Source: JAKLKS01 sp964370855 (lineage in GTDB: Bacteria; Planctomycetota; JAJSAM01; JAKLKS01). Taken from it: DNA of 64,000 nt. Below, piece by piece: positions 24,727 to 35,185 of this stretch; position 1 is the first letter of the stretch; every line of letters starts with the position of its first letter. Both the position numbers and the translations under genes were made by a program. The stretch is from positions 1 through 64,000 of the forward strand of contig CAYJMF010000009.1 in the NCBI GenBank assembly GCA_964370855.1. The letters are read 5' to 3'. Under the pieces are notes generated by a model. The model saw nothing but the letters and a program-made list of their open reading frames with translations, was not told the DNA's origin and ran no database searches.

Positions 24727-25583
24727 GCGCCGGCGAACGGGACTACTGGAGGGAGACGGAGTCCGGGGGCGGGTGGCTGTCGGATCTCCCCGCCCGTGCC
24801 CTCGTCATCGGGATCACCGTGGTGGCCTACCTGATCCAGGCCGCCGTGGAGAACGCGGGGCCGGGCTCCGAGCGGTTCGTGAGGGAGCACCTCGCCCTCT
24901 CCCTCGACGGGATCCTCCGCCTGGAGCTCTGGCAGCTCCTGACCCACGCCCTCCTCCACGGGGACGTCTCCCACCTCTTCTGGAACATGGTCTCCCTCTA
25001 CGTCTTCGGGTCCATCGCCGAGAGCGTCGCCACGCGGGGGGAGTTCCACCGGCTCTACGTGCTCGCGGCCCTCGGCGGGGGAGCGGGCTGGCTCGCGTGG
25101 GCCGCCGCGGGCCTCGAGCCGGGCTGGATGCCCGCGGTGGGGGCCTCGGGGGCCGTCACCGGGATCCTCGTCCTCGCCGCGCTCCGCGCGCCGAAGGCGA
25201 AGATCCTGCTCTTCTTCTTCCTCCCCGTGTCCATCTGGCTCCTCGCCCTCGTCTACGTCGGCGGGGACGTGGCGACGGCGCTGTCCGGCGACACCGGGGG
25301 GGTGGCGGTCTCCGCCCACCTAGGCGGCGCCGCCACGGCGGTCCTCTTCCAGTTCCGCCCCTGGGAGGGGCTCCGGCGGCGGCGCCGGGCGGGGGCCCGC
25401 CCGTCGGTCCTCCGGCGGGATCTCCCCCCGGACCTCCTCGCCCCGCCTCCCGCGCGGGAGGAGGAGGAGTCGCGCCGCGTGGACGCGCTCCTCGAGCGGA
25501 TCCACGCCGAGGGGATCGGCTCCCTCAGCGGGGAGGAGCGGGAGTTCCTGAACGAGGTCTCCCGGAGGCTGCGCGGGAGGTGA
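24723..25583 (+). CDS. Rhomboid-family intramembrane serine protease
   Basis: 286 residues from GTG 24723. Six hydrophobic segments between about 25 and 215. The catalytic dyad is visible: GASG serine loop in PAVGASGAVTGILV (Ser about 141) and the His in AVSAHLGGAATAVL (about 198); the HxxxN oxyanion helix is HGDVSHLFWNMVSLY. A basic, then acidic cytoplasmic tail of about 70 residues (RRRRAGARPS, REEEESRRVDALLERI) resembles the C-terminal extension found in several bacterial rhomboids. Co-transcribed with hpt; substrates unknown. Confidence 0.92.
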   Translation: MSAGERDYWRETESGGGWLSDLPARALVIGITVVAYLIQAAVENAGPGSERFVREHLALSLDGILRLELWQLLTHALLHGDVSHLFWNMVSLYVFGSIAESVATRGEFHRLYVLAALGGGAGWLAWAAAGLEPGWMPAVGASGAVTGILVLAALRAPKAKILLFFFLPVSIWLLALVYVGGDVATALSGDTGGVAVSAHLGGAATAVLFQFRPWEGLRRRRRAGARPSVLRRDLPPDLLAPPPAREEEESRRVDALLERIHAEGIGSLSGEEREFLNEVSRRLRGR

Positions 25584-25584
25584 C

Positions 25585-25610
25585 GGGGGGCGCCCGCTTC
25601 GGCGCCCCCC
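25585..25610. terminator. Strong GC hairpin between convergent genes
   Basis: GGGGGGCGCC (25585-25594), a 6-nt loop CGCTTC, and GGCGCCCCCC (25601-25610): a perfect 10-bp stem 1 bp after the rhomboid stop and 21 bp from the maeB stop. There is no U-tract, but placement suits a bidirectional terminator. Confidence 0.6.
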
Positions 25611-25631
25611 GCCGGGTTCCGCTTCGAGCGC

Positions 25632-27983
<2,352 letters not shown>

Positions 27984-28023
27984 GTCGTTCCTCCGCGTGG
28001 CTCTCCGCCGGTGTGAACCTGCG

Positions 28024-28029
28024 ATCCTA
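28024..28029 (-). promoter_or_regulatory. Putative -10 box TAGGAT for maeB
   Basis: TAGGAT on the minus strand, 40 nt before ATG 27983; the leader carries GGAGGAA, so this transcript would have a normal 5' UTR. Confidence 0.4.
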
Positions 28030-28145
28030 CGGGGCATCGGGGGCTCCCTCCATGGACCGGTCGGCGGCGCCTGTGACGGGGGGCAACGGCGGCCCGTGAC
28101 CGGAGGCCCCCCTTCGGCGGGGAATGTTAGCAGGGGCGCGAAAGC

Positions 28146-28241
28146 CAGGGACGTTCCTAACTAAGTAACTAACTCCGCATCCCCCCCCGTGAAGGCAGGG
28201 GGTGACCCACGGAGTTAGTTACTTAGTTAGGAACGTCCCTG
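28146..28241. repeat. GGGACGTTC-family perfect inverted repeat (32-bp arms)
   Basis: 28146-28177 is the exact reverse complement of 28210-28241, with a 32-nt loop. The outer arm is GGGACGTTCCTAACTAAGTA, unusually AT-rich for this genome. The layout (about 96 nt, outer GGGACGTTC, AT-rich inner arm, about 32-nt loop) is shared with 60459-60562. Confidence 0.9.
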
Positions 28242-28256
28242 CCTTCCCCTGCCTCC

Positions 28257-28282
28257 CCAATTAGTTGGGAACGTCCCCGCCT
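28257..28282. repeat. Partial (one-arm) copy of the GGGACGTTC element
   Basis: AATTAGTTGGGAACGTCCCC repeats the right-arm end of the preceding inverted repeat (TTAGTTAGGAACGTCCCT) with small changes, 16 bp further on. It has no left partner and looks like a decayed or half element. Confidence 0.6.
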
Positions 28283-28307
28283 CGCCGCGGAGAATGCTGT
28301 TCCCCGT

Positions 28308-28384
28308 GGGCGATTAGCTCAGTTGGCTAGAGCACCTGCTCGACACGCAGGGGGTCACTGGTTCAAGTCCAGTATCGCCCACCA
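28308..28384 (+). tRNA. tRNA-Val (anticodon GAC)
   Basis: Full cloverleaf of 77 nt with CCA encoded: acceptor GGGCGAT/ATCGCCC, D stem GCTC/GAGC, anticodon stem CCTGC/GCAGG around the loop TCGACAC, variable GGGTC, T stem ACTGG/CCAGT with TTCAAGT, discriminator A. Anticodon positions 34-36 are GAC (valine). Base 33 is C rather than the near-universal U. Confidence 0.95.
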
Positions 28385-28500
28385 CTTCCGCCTCCCGTCA
28401 CCCTCCCGCCACCGGTTTCCGTTGGGCGGGGGGGGGCCGGCGGCGAGAATCCCCGGTCTTCCCGGCGAAGTCGCTCCCCATTCCCCCCAAGGAGAGTTCC

Positions 28501-29610
28501 ATGCGCATCGGCGTCCCGAAGGAGATCAAGAACAACGAGAACCGCATCGCCATCACCCCCGCGGGCGTCGAGGCCCTGGTGGCGGACGGCCACGAGGTCA
28601 TGGTGCAGGCCGGCGGCGGCCTCGGGTCGGGCATCACCGACGCGGAGTTCGTCCAGGCCGGGGCCGTGATGGTGAAGAAGGCCGCCGACATCTTCGCGAA
28701 GGCCGGGATGATCATCAAGGTGAAGGAGCCCCTCCCCGAGGAGTACGGCCTCATCCGCAAGGGCCAGCTCCTCTACACCTACTTCCACTTCGCCGCCTCC
28801 CGCGAGCTGACCGACGCCATGCTGAAGACCGGCGCCGTGTGCATCGCCTACGAGACCGTCGAGGACGCCGGGGGCCGCCTGCCCCTTCTGACCCCCATGA
28901 GCGAGGTCGCCGGCCGCCTCTCCATCCAGGAGGGCGCGAAGTACCTCGAGAAGCCCATGGGCGGCCGCGGCGTGCTCCTCGGCGGCGTGCCCGGCGTCCC
29001 CCCGGCGGAGGTCGCCGTCCTCGGCGGGGGCGTGGTGGGCACCAACGCCGCCAAGATCGCCGCCGGCATGGGCGCCAACGTCGTCATCCTCGACGTGAGC
29101 CTCGACCGGCTCCGCTACCTCGACGACGTCATGCCCGCCAACGTGAAGACCCTCTACAGCAACAAGTACAACATCCTCGGCGCCTGCCGCCGCGCCGACC
29201 TCGTCATCGGCGCGGTGCTCATCCCCGGCGCCAAGGCCCCCTTCCTCGTCACCCGCGAGACCCTCAAGGCCATGAAGGACGGCTCCGTGCTCGTGGACGT
29301 CGCCGTGGACCAGGGCGGCTGCGCCGAGACGACCCACCCGACCACCCACAGCGACCCCACCTTCGTGGTGGAGGGGGTCGTCCACTACTGCGTCGCCAAC
29401 ATGCCCGGCGCCGTCGCCCGCACCTCGACCTTCGCCCTCACCAACGCCACGCTGCCCTACGCCCGGACCCTCGCGCGCCTCGGATGGAAGAAGGCCATCA
29501 AGGAGGATCACGGCATCTTCACGGGGGCCAACGTCATCGCCGGGAAGGTGACCTGCAAGGGTGTGGCGGAGGCCTTCGGTCTCAAGTACCATAGCCCCGC
29601 CTCCGGCTAG
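28501..29610 (+). CDS. ald: Alanine dehydrogenase
   Basis: NAD-dependent reversible deamination of L-alanine to pyruvate. 369 residues, the usual length. Family signatures: MRIGVPKEIKNNENRIAITP at the N-terminus, ADIFAKAGMIIKVKEPLP, GQLLYTYFHFAAS, the Rossmann loop VAVLGGGVVGTNAAKIAAGM, VDVAVDQGGCAETTHPTTHS and YCVANMPGAVARTSTFALTN. It starts after AAGGAGAG. With MaeB, pyruvate and alanine nitrogen metabolism are both represented locally. A hairpin follows its stop. Confidence 0.97.
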   Translation: MRIGVPKEIKNNENRIAITPAGVEALVADGHEVMVQAGGGLGSGITDAEFVQAGAVMVKKAADIFAKAGMIIKVKEPLPEEYGLIRKGQLLYTYFHFAASRELTDAMLKTGAVCIAYETVEDAGGRLPLLTPMSEVAGRLSIQEGAKYLEKPMGGRGVLLGGVPGVPPAEVAVLGGGVVGTNAAKIAAGMGANVVILDVSLDRLRYLDDVMPANVKTLYSNKYNILGACRRADLVIGAVLIPGAKAPFLVTRETLKAMKDGSVLVDVAVDQGGCAETTHPTTHSDPTFVVEGVVHYCVANMPGAVARTSTFALTNATLPYARTLARLGWKKAIKEDHGIFTGANVIAGKVTCKGVAEAFGLKYHSPASG

Positions 29611-29618
29611 GGGGCTCC

Positions 29619-29641
29619 CCGGCGGGCGGGCATCCCGCCGG
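29619..29641 (+). terminator. GC hairpin after ald
   Basis: CCGGCGGG (29619-29626), loop of 7, CCCGCCGG (29634-29641), 9 bp after the ald stop. No U-tract; probable terminator or mRNA 3'-end stabiliser. Confidence 0.5.
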
Positions 29642-29697
29642 GTCCTTCCCGCCGGGTCGGGGGGGGCGCCGTCGGGAACCGATTCGGGAGGTCCGTC

Positions 29698-30048
29698 TTG
29701 GATATCGCGCTCCGGCAGGTCGGCACCACGGTGCTGCTGTCCTTCGTCAGGCCCGTGAACCTGGAGGGGGACGATTCGATCCAGTTCAGGGATCGCGTCA
29801 AGAACCTCATCGCCGACGGCCGGACGCGACTCGTCGTGGACCTCTCCCAGGTGAGGTTCATCGACTCCTTCGGGCTCGGGGCGCTCGTCTCCGCCCTGCG
29901 GGTCGTCCGGGCCGCCGGGGGGGACCTCAAGCTGGCCGCCGTCCCCTCCTCCGTGGAGGCGGTGCTCCGCCTCACCCGCCTCCACACCGTCTTCGACTGC
30001 CATCCGACCATGGAGGCCGCGCTCGGTTCCTTCCAGGCGGCGGGGTAG
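29698..30048 (+). CDS. STAS-domain anti-sigma factor antagonist
   Basis: 116 residues from TTG 29698, with GGGAGG upstream. Single STAS domain; VVDLSQVRFIDSFGLGALVS is the phosphorylation loop, with Ser57 the expected kinase target. In RsbV/SpoIIAA-type switches the unphosphorylated form sequesters the kinase and frees a sigma factor or other target. The kinase and a PP2C phosphatase are the next two genes, making a complete partner-switching module. Confidence 0.92.
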   Translation: MDIALRQVGTTVLLSFVRPVNLEGDDSIQFRDRVKNLIADGRTRLVVDLSQVRFIDSFGLGALVSALRVVRAAGGDLKLAAVPSSVEAVLRLTRLHTVFDCHPTMEAALGSFQAAG

Positions 30049-30052
30049 GGCG

Positions 30053-30541
30053 TTGGAGCCCTCCCCTCCGGACCCCGGCGGATTCCCCCTCGATCGGATC
30101 GAGATTCGCCTCCCCAGCAGGGCGGATTTCCTGGGCGCCATCCGGTCCGTGATCCGGGGCGTCCTCGAGGAGTGCCTCCAGGTGCGCGTCCCCGAGGAGG
30201 AGGTGCAGCGCATCCAGATCGCGCTCCAGGAGGCCTGCATCAACGTGGTGCGCCACGCCCACGGGGGGGATCCCACGAAGCCCCTGGTGGTGGGGATCGT
30301 CGCGCGCCCGGACCTCCTGCAGCTGGAGATCGAGGACCTCGGCCCCGGCCTCCCCCCCGTGGAGCTGCGCCCCCCGGAACCCGATCCCGCCAACCCCCGG
30401 GAGGGGGGATACGGGCTCTTCATCCTCTCCCAGACCATGGACGAGGTGCGGAGCGAGCGCCGCGGGGATCGCCACGTCCTCGTCCTCGTGAAGCGGCTGG
30501 CCCCGAAGACCCCGCCGGCCGCCCCGGGGACGGGGACGTGA
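30053..30541 (+). CDS. RsbW-type serine kinase / anti-sigma factor
   Basis: 162 residues from TTG 30053. GHKL fold: N-box QIALQEACINVVRHAHGG, G1 IEDLGPGLPP, G2 GGYGLFILSQTMDEV, the compact arrangement of RsbW/SpoIIAB kinases. It should phosphorylate the STAS protein encoded just upstream and sequester a partner. No sigma factor is encoded in the window, so what it controls is open. GTGA overlap with the phosphatase gene. Confidence 0.92.
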   Translation: MEPSPPDPGGFPLDRIEIRLPSRADFLGAIRSVIRGVLEECLQVRVPEEEVQRIQIALQEACINVVRHAHGGDPTKPLVVGIVARPDLLQLEIEDLGPGLPPVELRPPEPDPANPREGGYGLFILSQTMDEVRSERRGDRHVLVLVKRLAPKTPPAAPGTGT

Positions 30542-32229
30542 GGGAGCCGGCCGCGGGGACCGTCGAGGGGGAGGAGCCCCGGGTGGACCTCGGGTTCGTC
30601 GCCGGGGAGGAGGCGGTGTCCTCGCTCCTCTCGCGGGCGGCGGCGCTGCACGGCTCCCTGGTTCTCGTCGCCGACAACGGCGGCCGGGTGGTCGCCCGCT
30701 TCGGCGCCGACGGCGGCGCGGTCCCGGCCTCCCTCGAGGGGGAGGGGGGCGGGGGGTTCGTCCGCGAACCCGTGGTGGTCTACGACCGGCCCTGCGGGTC
30801 CCTGGCGGCGCGGGGGGGGGACGCCGCCGGGGCGGCCCGCTTCGCGTCCTCGCTGCTGGCGGCCTTCGCCGTGCGCCAGTACGAGACAGAGAGCCTCTCC
30901 CAGTCCCTCCTCTCCTCCTTCGAGGAGGTGAACCTCTTCTACGGGATCACGGCCCGCCTCCACTCCGTGTCGTCGCCGGACGCCATCTGCGAGATCATCC
31001 TCGACCGCGCCTGCGAGATCGTGCGCGCGGCCCGCGCCTCCATCCTCATGTGCGATCCCCACACGGGGGTGCTGCGCGTCGCCGCCTTCCGCGGGATGGC
31101 GGCGGAGCAGGCGGCGTCCATCCGGGTCCTCCCCGGGGAGGGCGTGAGCGGGAGGGTCATGGAGTCGGGGCAGGCCGTCCTCGTGGACGACGCCTCCTCC
31201 CTCGGCTCCCGGGGGCGGTCCGACGAGCGGTACGCCAGCCGCTCCTTCATCTCCGTTCCGCTCCGCGTCTTCCACCCCGACGAGTACGCCGGGGCCTCGC
31301 CCCCCTCGGGGAGCCGGCCCCTCGGGGTCCTCAACATGACCGACAAGGAGGGGGGGGTGCCCTTCACGGCGGGGGACCTCAAGCTCCTCTCCGCGCTGGC
31401 CTCGCAGGCCGCCGTCCTGCTGGACAACACGCGCCTCGCCGGGATCGAGAAGGAGATGGGTCTCGCCCGCACCATCCAGGCCTCCCTCCTCCCGCAGTCG
31501 GCCCCGAAGGTCCCCGGCGCGGAACTGGCGGGGATCTGCGTCCCGGCGCAGAACGTGGGGGGGGACTACTTCGATCTCTTCACCCTCCCCGGGGGGCGCT
31601 CCGGGATCCTCGTGGCCGACGTCTCCGGGCACAACATCGGCGCGGCCCTCATGATGGCGGTCTCCCGGGCGGCGCTGCGCGCCGAGATCTCCCGGGCCGC
31701 GGGGCCCGAGGAGGTCCTCGACCGCGCCAACCGCCTCCTCGACCTCGACCTCGCGCGGAGCGAGCTGTTCGTGTCCGTTCTGCTCGCCTTCTACGACCCC
31801 TCCACGGGGACGCTCTCCTGGGCCAGCGCCGGCCACAACCCCGGATTCCTTCGGCGGGCCGCCACGGGCGCCGTGGAGGAGCTGGACGCCGAGGGGATCC
31901 TCCTCGGGGTGATGCCGGAGTGCGTCTTCGAGAGGCGCACCACCGTCCTCGCGCCGGGGGACCTGGTGGTCCTCTACACCGACGGCTTCACGGAGGCCCG
32001 GAACCACGCGGAGCAGATGTTCGGGGAGGAGCGCTTCCAGGCCCTCCTCCACACCGTGGCCGATCTCCCCGTGGAGGCCATCCCCCGGGCCCTCCTCAAG
32101 GCCGTGGACCGGTTCACCGGGGCCGCACCGGCCGACGATCGCACGGCCGTCGTCCTCCGCGCGTGTACCATGGCCGCAGCCGGGGGAGGAGGGCGGGCCG
32201 CGCCGCCCCCCGCCGGCGGGGAGGCCTAG
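30538..32229 (+). CDS. GAF-domain PP2C (SpoIIE/RsbU-type) phosphatase
   Basis: 563 residues from GTG 30538. N-terminal region (about 15-110) unrecognised. A GAF-type sensor at about 135-305 contains ARASILMCDPHTGVLRVAAF and GEGVSGRVMESGQAVLVDDA. The phosphatase is at about 320-540 with QASLLPQ, VGGDYFDLF, ILVADVSGHNIGAALMMAVS, SAGHNPGFL, VVLYTDGFTEARN and ADDRTAVVL; the metal-binding Asp residues are all there. It should dephosphorylate the STAS protein in response to a ligand or light/redox signal sensed by GAF. Last member of the STAS-kinase-phosphatase set. Confidence 0.93.
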   Translation: MREPAAGTVEGEEPRVDLGFVAGEEAVSSLLSRAAALHGSLVLVADNGGRVVARFGADGGAVPASLEGEGGGGFVREPVVVYDRPCGSLAARGGDAAGAARFASSLLAAFAVRQYETESLSQSLLSSFEEVNLFYGITARLHSVSSPDAICEIILDRACEIVRAARASILMCDPHTGVLRVAAFRGMAAEQAASIRVLPGEGVSGRVMESGQAVLVDDASSLGSRGRSDERYASRSFISVPLRVFHPDEYAGASPPSGSRPLGVLNMTDKEGGVPFTAGDLKLLSALASQAAVLLDNTRLAGIEKEMGLARTIQASLLPQSAPKVPGAELAGICVPAQNVGGDYFDLFTLPGGRSGILVADVSGHNIGAALMMAVSRAALRAEISRAAGPEEVLDRANRLLDLDLARSELFVSVLLAFYDPSTGTLSWASAGHNPGFLRRAATGAVEELDAEGILLGVMPECVFERRTTVLAPGDLVVLYTDGFTEARNHAEQMFGEERFQALLHTVADLPVEAIPRALLKAVDRFTGAAPADDRTAVVLRACTMAAAGGGGRAAPPPAGGEA

Positions 32230-32230
32230 A

Positions 32231-32617
32231 GTGGCGCGACGAATCCTGGTGTGCGACGACGAGCCCTTCATCCTGAAGGCCCTCACCTTCATCGTCCGCA
32301 AGGAGGGCCACACGGTCATCGAGGCGAGGAACGGGGAGGAGGCCGTGGCGAAGATCCGCTCCGAGAAGCCGGACCTCGTCTTCCTCGACCTCATGATGCC
32401 GAAGAAGAACGGCTACGAGGTCCTGGAGGAGGTGCGGGCCGACCCCGCCATCGCCTCCACCTACGTGATCCTCCTGACCGCCAAGGGGCAGGACTCGGAC
32501 CGCGAGCGGGGGCTCGCCATGGGGGCCAACGAGTTCATGACGAAGCCCTTCAGCCCCACCGTCATCCTCCAGAGGCTCCGCGAGATCCTGGGCGGGGACG
32601 CGCCTCCGCCCGCCTAG
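32231..32617 (+). CDS. Single-domain CheY-like response regulator
   Basis: 128 residues from GTG 32231, 1 bp after the phosphatase stop. Receiver fold only: ILVCDDEPFILKA acidic pocket, phospho-acceptor Asp53 in VFLDLMMPKKNG, Thr in ILLTAKG and Lys in FMTKPFSP. No output domain. Being fused to the partner-switching operon, it may pass a phosphorelay signal to it by protein contact; its kinase is not evident nearby. Confidence 0.92.
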   Translation: MARRILVCDDEPFILKALTFIVRKEGHTVIEARNGEEAVAKIRSEKPDLVFLDLMMPKKNGYEVLEEVRADPAIASTYVILLTAKGQDSDRERGLAMGANEFMTKPFSPTVILQRLREILGGDAPPPA

Positions 32618-32636
32618 GGCGGCGACCCCCCTGTCC

Positions 32637-34001
32637 ATGCCGGAGCCCGGGCCGGCCGAAGGTCGCACCCCGTTCCCCGCCTCCCGCGTCGCCGGCTTCG
32701 GCCTCCCCCTCGTCATGGGCATGGGGGGGCACGCGCTCTTCAACCTCGTGGACCTCTGGATCGTGGGCTCCCTCGGCGACGGGGCCATCGCAGCCGTCGC
32801 CATCGCGGGCCTCGTCAACTCCGTGGCCATGGTGATCCTCCAGGGGGTCTCCGACGGCTCCGTGGCGATCCTCGCCCGACGGGTGGGCGCCGGGGACCGG
32901 GAGGGGGCGGCGGCGGCGGCCCGCCAGGGGATGATGCTGGCCCTCCTCCTCGGCGTCCTCCTCGGCGTTCCCCCCTGGTGGTTCGCCCGGGAGCTGACGG
33001 CGCTCTTCGGGGCCACGGGCGAGACCCTGGAAGCGGGGACGGCCTGCCTCGAGGTGATGTCGCTGGGGTCCATCGCGATGTTCGTGATGATGCAGGCCGC
33101 CGCCTCGCTCCGCGGGACGGGATCGGGGAAGGCGCCGGCGGTGCTGCTGGCGGGGGCGAACCTCCTCAACGTCCCCCTGACCCTCGGGCTCGTGAACGGG
33201 AGCCTGGGGATGCCGAACATCGGCGTGCTCGGGGCCTGCTGGGGGACGGTCATCGCCCGGGGGGTGTTCGCGGCGGTGGGGCTCTGGCTCATGGCGGGCT
33301 CGAGCCTCCGCCTCCGCCTGCGGGGGCCGGGGCCCGACGCCGCCGTGATGGGGCGCATCCTCCGCCTCGCGCTCCCCGTCGCCGCCCAGTGGTTCGTGCG
33401 CGTCCTCCCCATCCTCGTCATCCTCGAGGTCGCCGGCCGCCTCGGCACCGCAGCCAGCGCCGGCTACGGCATCGCGAGCCGCCTCGACCAGTTCGCCATC
33501 TTCGCCACCGCGGGCTGGGGCGCCACGGCGGCCACGGCCGTGGCGCAGGGGCTCGGGGCGGGGGACCCGGCGGGGGCGGCCCGGGCCCTCCTCCGGGCCG
33601 TCCTCCTCGGCACCGCCACCATGCTGCTCCTCGGCATCGCCTGGTTCCTCTTCGCGGAGCGGGTGATCCCCCTGGTGGGGAGGGCCGGCGGGACCACCCC
33701 GGAGGTCGTCGCCTTCGGAGCCACCTACCTCCGCACCGTAGCCTTCGGCTACCCGTTCCTCGGGGCGGCCCTGGTGCTGTCCATGGGGCTCGGCGGGGCG
33801 GGAAGCGTGAAGGTCCCCCTGGCCCTGGACGCCGTCGTGCTGGTGGGCATCCAGGTCCCCCTGGTCCTCCACCTCGCCCCGACGGGGCCGGGGGAGTCCG
33901 CGGAGGCCGCGTGGTGGGCCGTGGCCGGCACCTACGCGCTCCTCGCCCTCGTCTACGCCGGCGTCGCCCTCGCCGGATGGTGGAAGCGCGCGCGGGTCTG
34001 A
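32637..34001 (+). CDS. MATE-family multidrug/metabolite exporter
   Basis: 454 residues, 12 predicted membrane segments in two similar halves. Typical MATE start GFGLPLVMGMGGHALFNLVD, LWIVGSLGDGAIAAVAIAG; second half begins at about 240 (LRLALPVAAQWFVRVLPILV). Cation-coupled exporters of this family extrude cationic drugs or secondary metabolites. It follows the response regulator by 19 bp but functional linkage is not shown. Confidence 0.88.
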   Translation: MPEPGPAEGRTPFPASRVAGFGLPLVMGMGGHALFNLVDLWIVGSLGDGAIAAVAIAGLVNSVAMVILQGVSDGSVAILARRVGAGDREGAAAAARQGMMLALLLGVLLGVPPWWFARELTALFGATGETLEAGTACLEVMSLGSIAMFVMMQAAASLRGTGSGKAPAVLLAGANLLNVPLTLGLVNGSLGMPNIGVLGACWGTVIARGVFAAVGLWLMAGSSLRLRLRGPGPDAAVMGRILRLALPVAAQWFVRVLPILVILEVAGRLGTAASAGYGIASRLDQFAIFATAGWGATAATAVAQGLGAGDPAGAARALLRAVLLGTATMLLLGIAWFLFAERVIPLVGRAGGTTPEVVAFGATYLRTVAFGYPFLGAALVLSMGLGGAGSVKVPLALDAVVLVGIQVPLVLHLAPTGPGESAEAAWWAVAGTYALLALVYAGVALAGWWKRARV

Positions 34002-34032
34002 GCCCTTCCTCCCCGCGCGCCCCCCCGCGGGG

Positions 34033-34038
34033 TAGACT
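34033..34038 (+). promoter_or_regulatory. Putative -10 box TAGACT for the WYL pair
   Basis: TAGACT lies 13 nt before ATG 34052 and 31 bp after the MATE stop. Transcription would begin about 6 nt before the ATG, leaving no room for a ribosome site. Confidence 0.4.
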
Positions 34039-34051
34039 CGCGCGCTGCCCC

Positions 34052-35185
34052 ATGGAATCCCGCACCGACCCCGAAGGCTCCGGCGACCGCGTCGAGAAGA
34101 CCGAGCGGCTGCTCAACCTCGTCTCCTGCCTGCTCGCGGCGAGGACGCCGGTCCCCTTCAGCGACATCCGCGGGGAGGTCGTGGGCTACGACGACGACGC
34201 CGACGCCGAGGCCATGGAGAAGCGCTTCGACCGGGACAAGGCGGAGCTCCGCGCCCTCGGCGTCCCCATCGAGTACGTGGCCATGGACAAGCACGGGAAC
34301 TCCGGCTACGGGATCCGCAAGGACCGCTACTTCCTCCCCGAGATCTCCCTCGACGCCGAGGAGGCCCTGGTCCTCGCCGTGCTCCACCGCATGGCGTCGG
34401 AGGGCGGGGCGGCGCTCGGTCCGAACCTCCTCTCGGCCCTGCAGAAGGTGAGCGCCGACAGTCCCCTCGGGGACGGGCTCAAGACCTCCATCGCGGAGCA
34501 GCACGCCTTCGGGCTGCGCCCGGGCCGCGGCGGGGACGGGGAGCACGAGGCGCTGGAGACCCTCACGGAGGCGGTGCTCACGCGCCGCCGGGTGCGCTTC
34601 CGCTACTACGCCATCGGGCCCGACCGCACCCTCGACCGGGACGTCGAGCCCTGGGGCCTCGGGTACAACGAGGGGCACTGGTACCTGGTCGGCTGGGACC
34701 ACCTGCGCAAGGCCGTGCGCAACTTCCGCGTGGACCGCATCCGCGGGCGCGTGAAGGCGGGACCGCCGGCGGCCTTCGAGGTGAAGGCGGACTTCAAGGT
34801 GCAGGAGCACATCGGGCGGCCCCCCTGGGAGTTCGAGGACCGCGGTCCCGTGAAGGCGACCATCCGGTTCGTTCCGGCCCTGGCCTGGATGGTGAAGGAG
34901 AACCTCCGCCCGGGGGAGCGGTTCCGGGTGGAGGCCGACGGGTCGGGGATCCTCGACGTGGTGGCGAGGGACCGGGCGGCGCTGCTCCGTTTCGTCATGA
35001 AGCACGGCCGCCTCGCCGAGGTCGTGGCCCCCGCGGATCTCCGGCGGGAGGCCCGGGAGGCCTACGGGCGGACCCTGGAACTCCACCGGGGCGCGCCGGG
35101 GGTCCCGGCCCCGGACCGGGCGCCGAAGGCGGCGCCGGCCCGCGCCCGCGGGGCGGGGAGGGCCGGCCGTGGCCGCACCGCTTGA
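34052..35185 (+). CDS. WYL-domain transcriptional regulator (first of pair)
   Basis: 377 residues from ATG 34052. N-terminal winged helix (VEKTERLLNLVSCLLAARTP, RFDRDKAELRALGVPI), middle WYL domain VRFRYYAIGPDRTLDRDVEP followed by WGLGYNEGHWYLVGWDHLRK, and a C-terminal WCX domain (VKATIRFVPALAWMVKENLR). A basic Ala/Arg tail of about 30 residues ends it. Two consecutive WYL genes are the hallmark of the PafB/PafC pair, which controls DNA-damage genes in actinobacteria; orthology here is inferred only from architecture and pairing. Confidence 0.88.
   Translation: MESRTDPEGSGDRVEKTERLLNLVSCLLAARTPVPFSDIRGEVVGYDDDADAEAMEKRFDRDKAELRALGVPIEYVAMDKHGNSGYGIRKDRYFLPEISLDAEEALVLAVLHRMASEGGAALGPNLLSALQKVSADSPLGDGLKTSIAEQHAFGLRPGRGGDGEHEALETLTEAVLTRRRVRFRYYAIGPDRTLDRDVEPWGLGYNEGHWYLVGWDHLRKAVRNFRVDRIRGRVKAGPPAAFEVKADFKVQEHIGRPPWEFEDRGPVKATIRFVPALAWMVKENLRPGERFRVEADGSGILDVVARDRAALLRFVMKHGRLAEVVAPADLRREAREAYGRTLELHRGAPGVPAPDRAPKAAPARARGAGRAGRGRTA

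Noticed and set aside
28363..32394. 1343-codon minus-strand frame across ald and the partner-switching operon
   Set aside because: Composition artefact running through five well-supported plus-strand genes; no homology.
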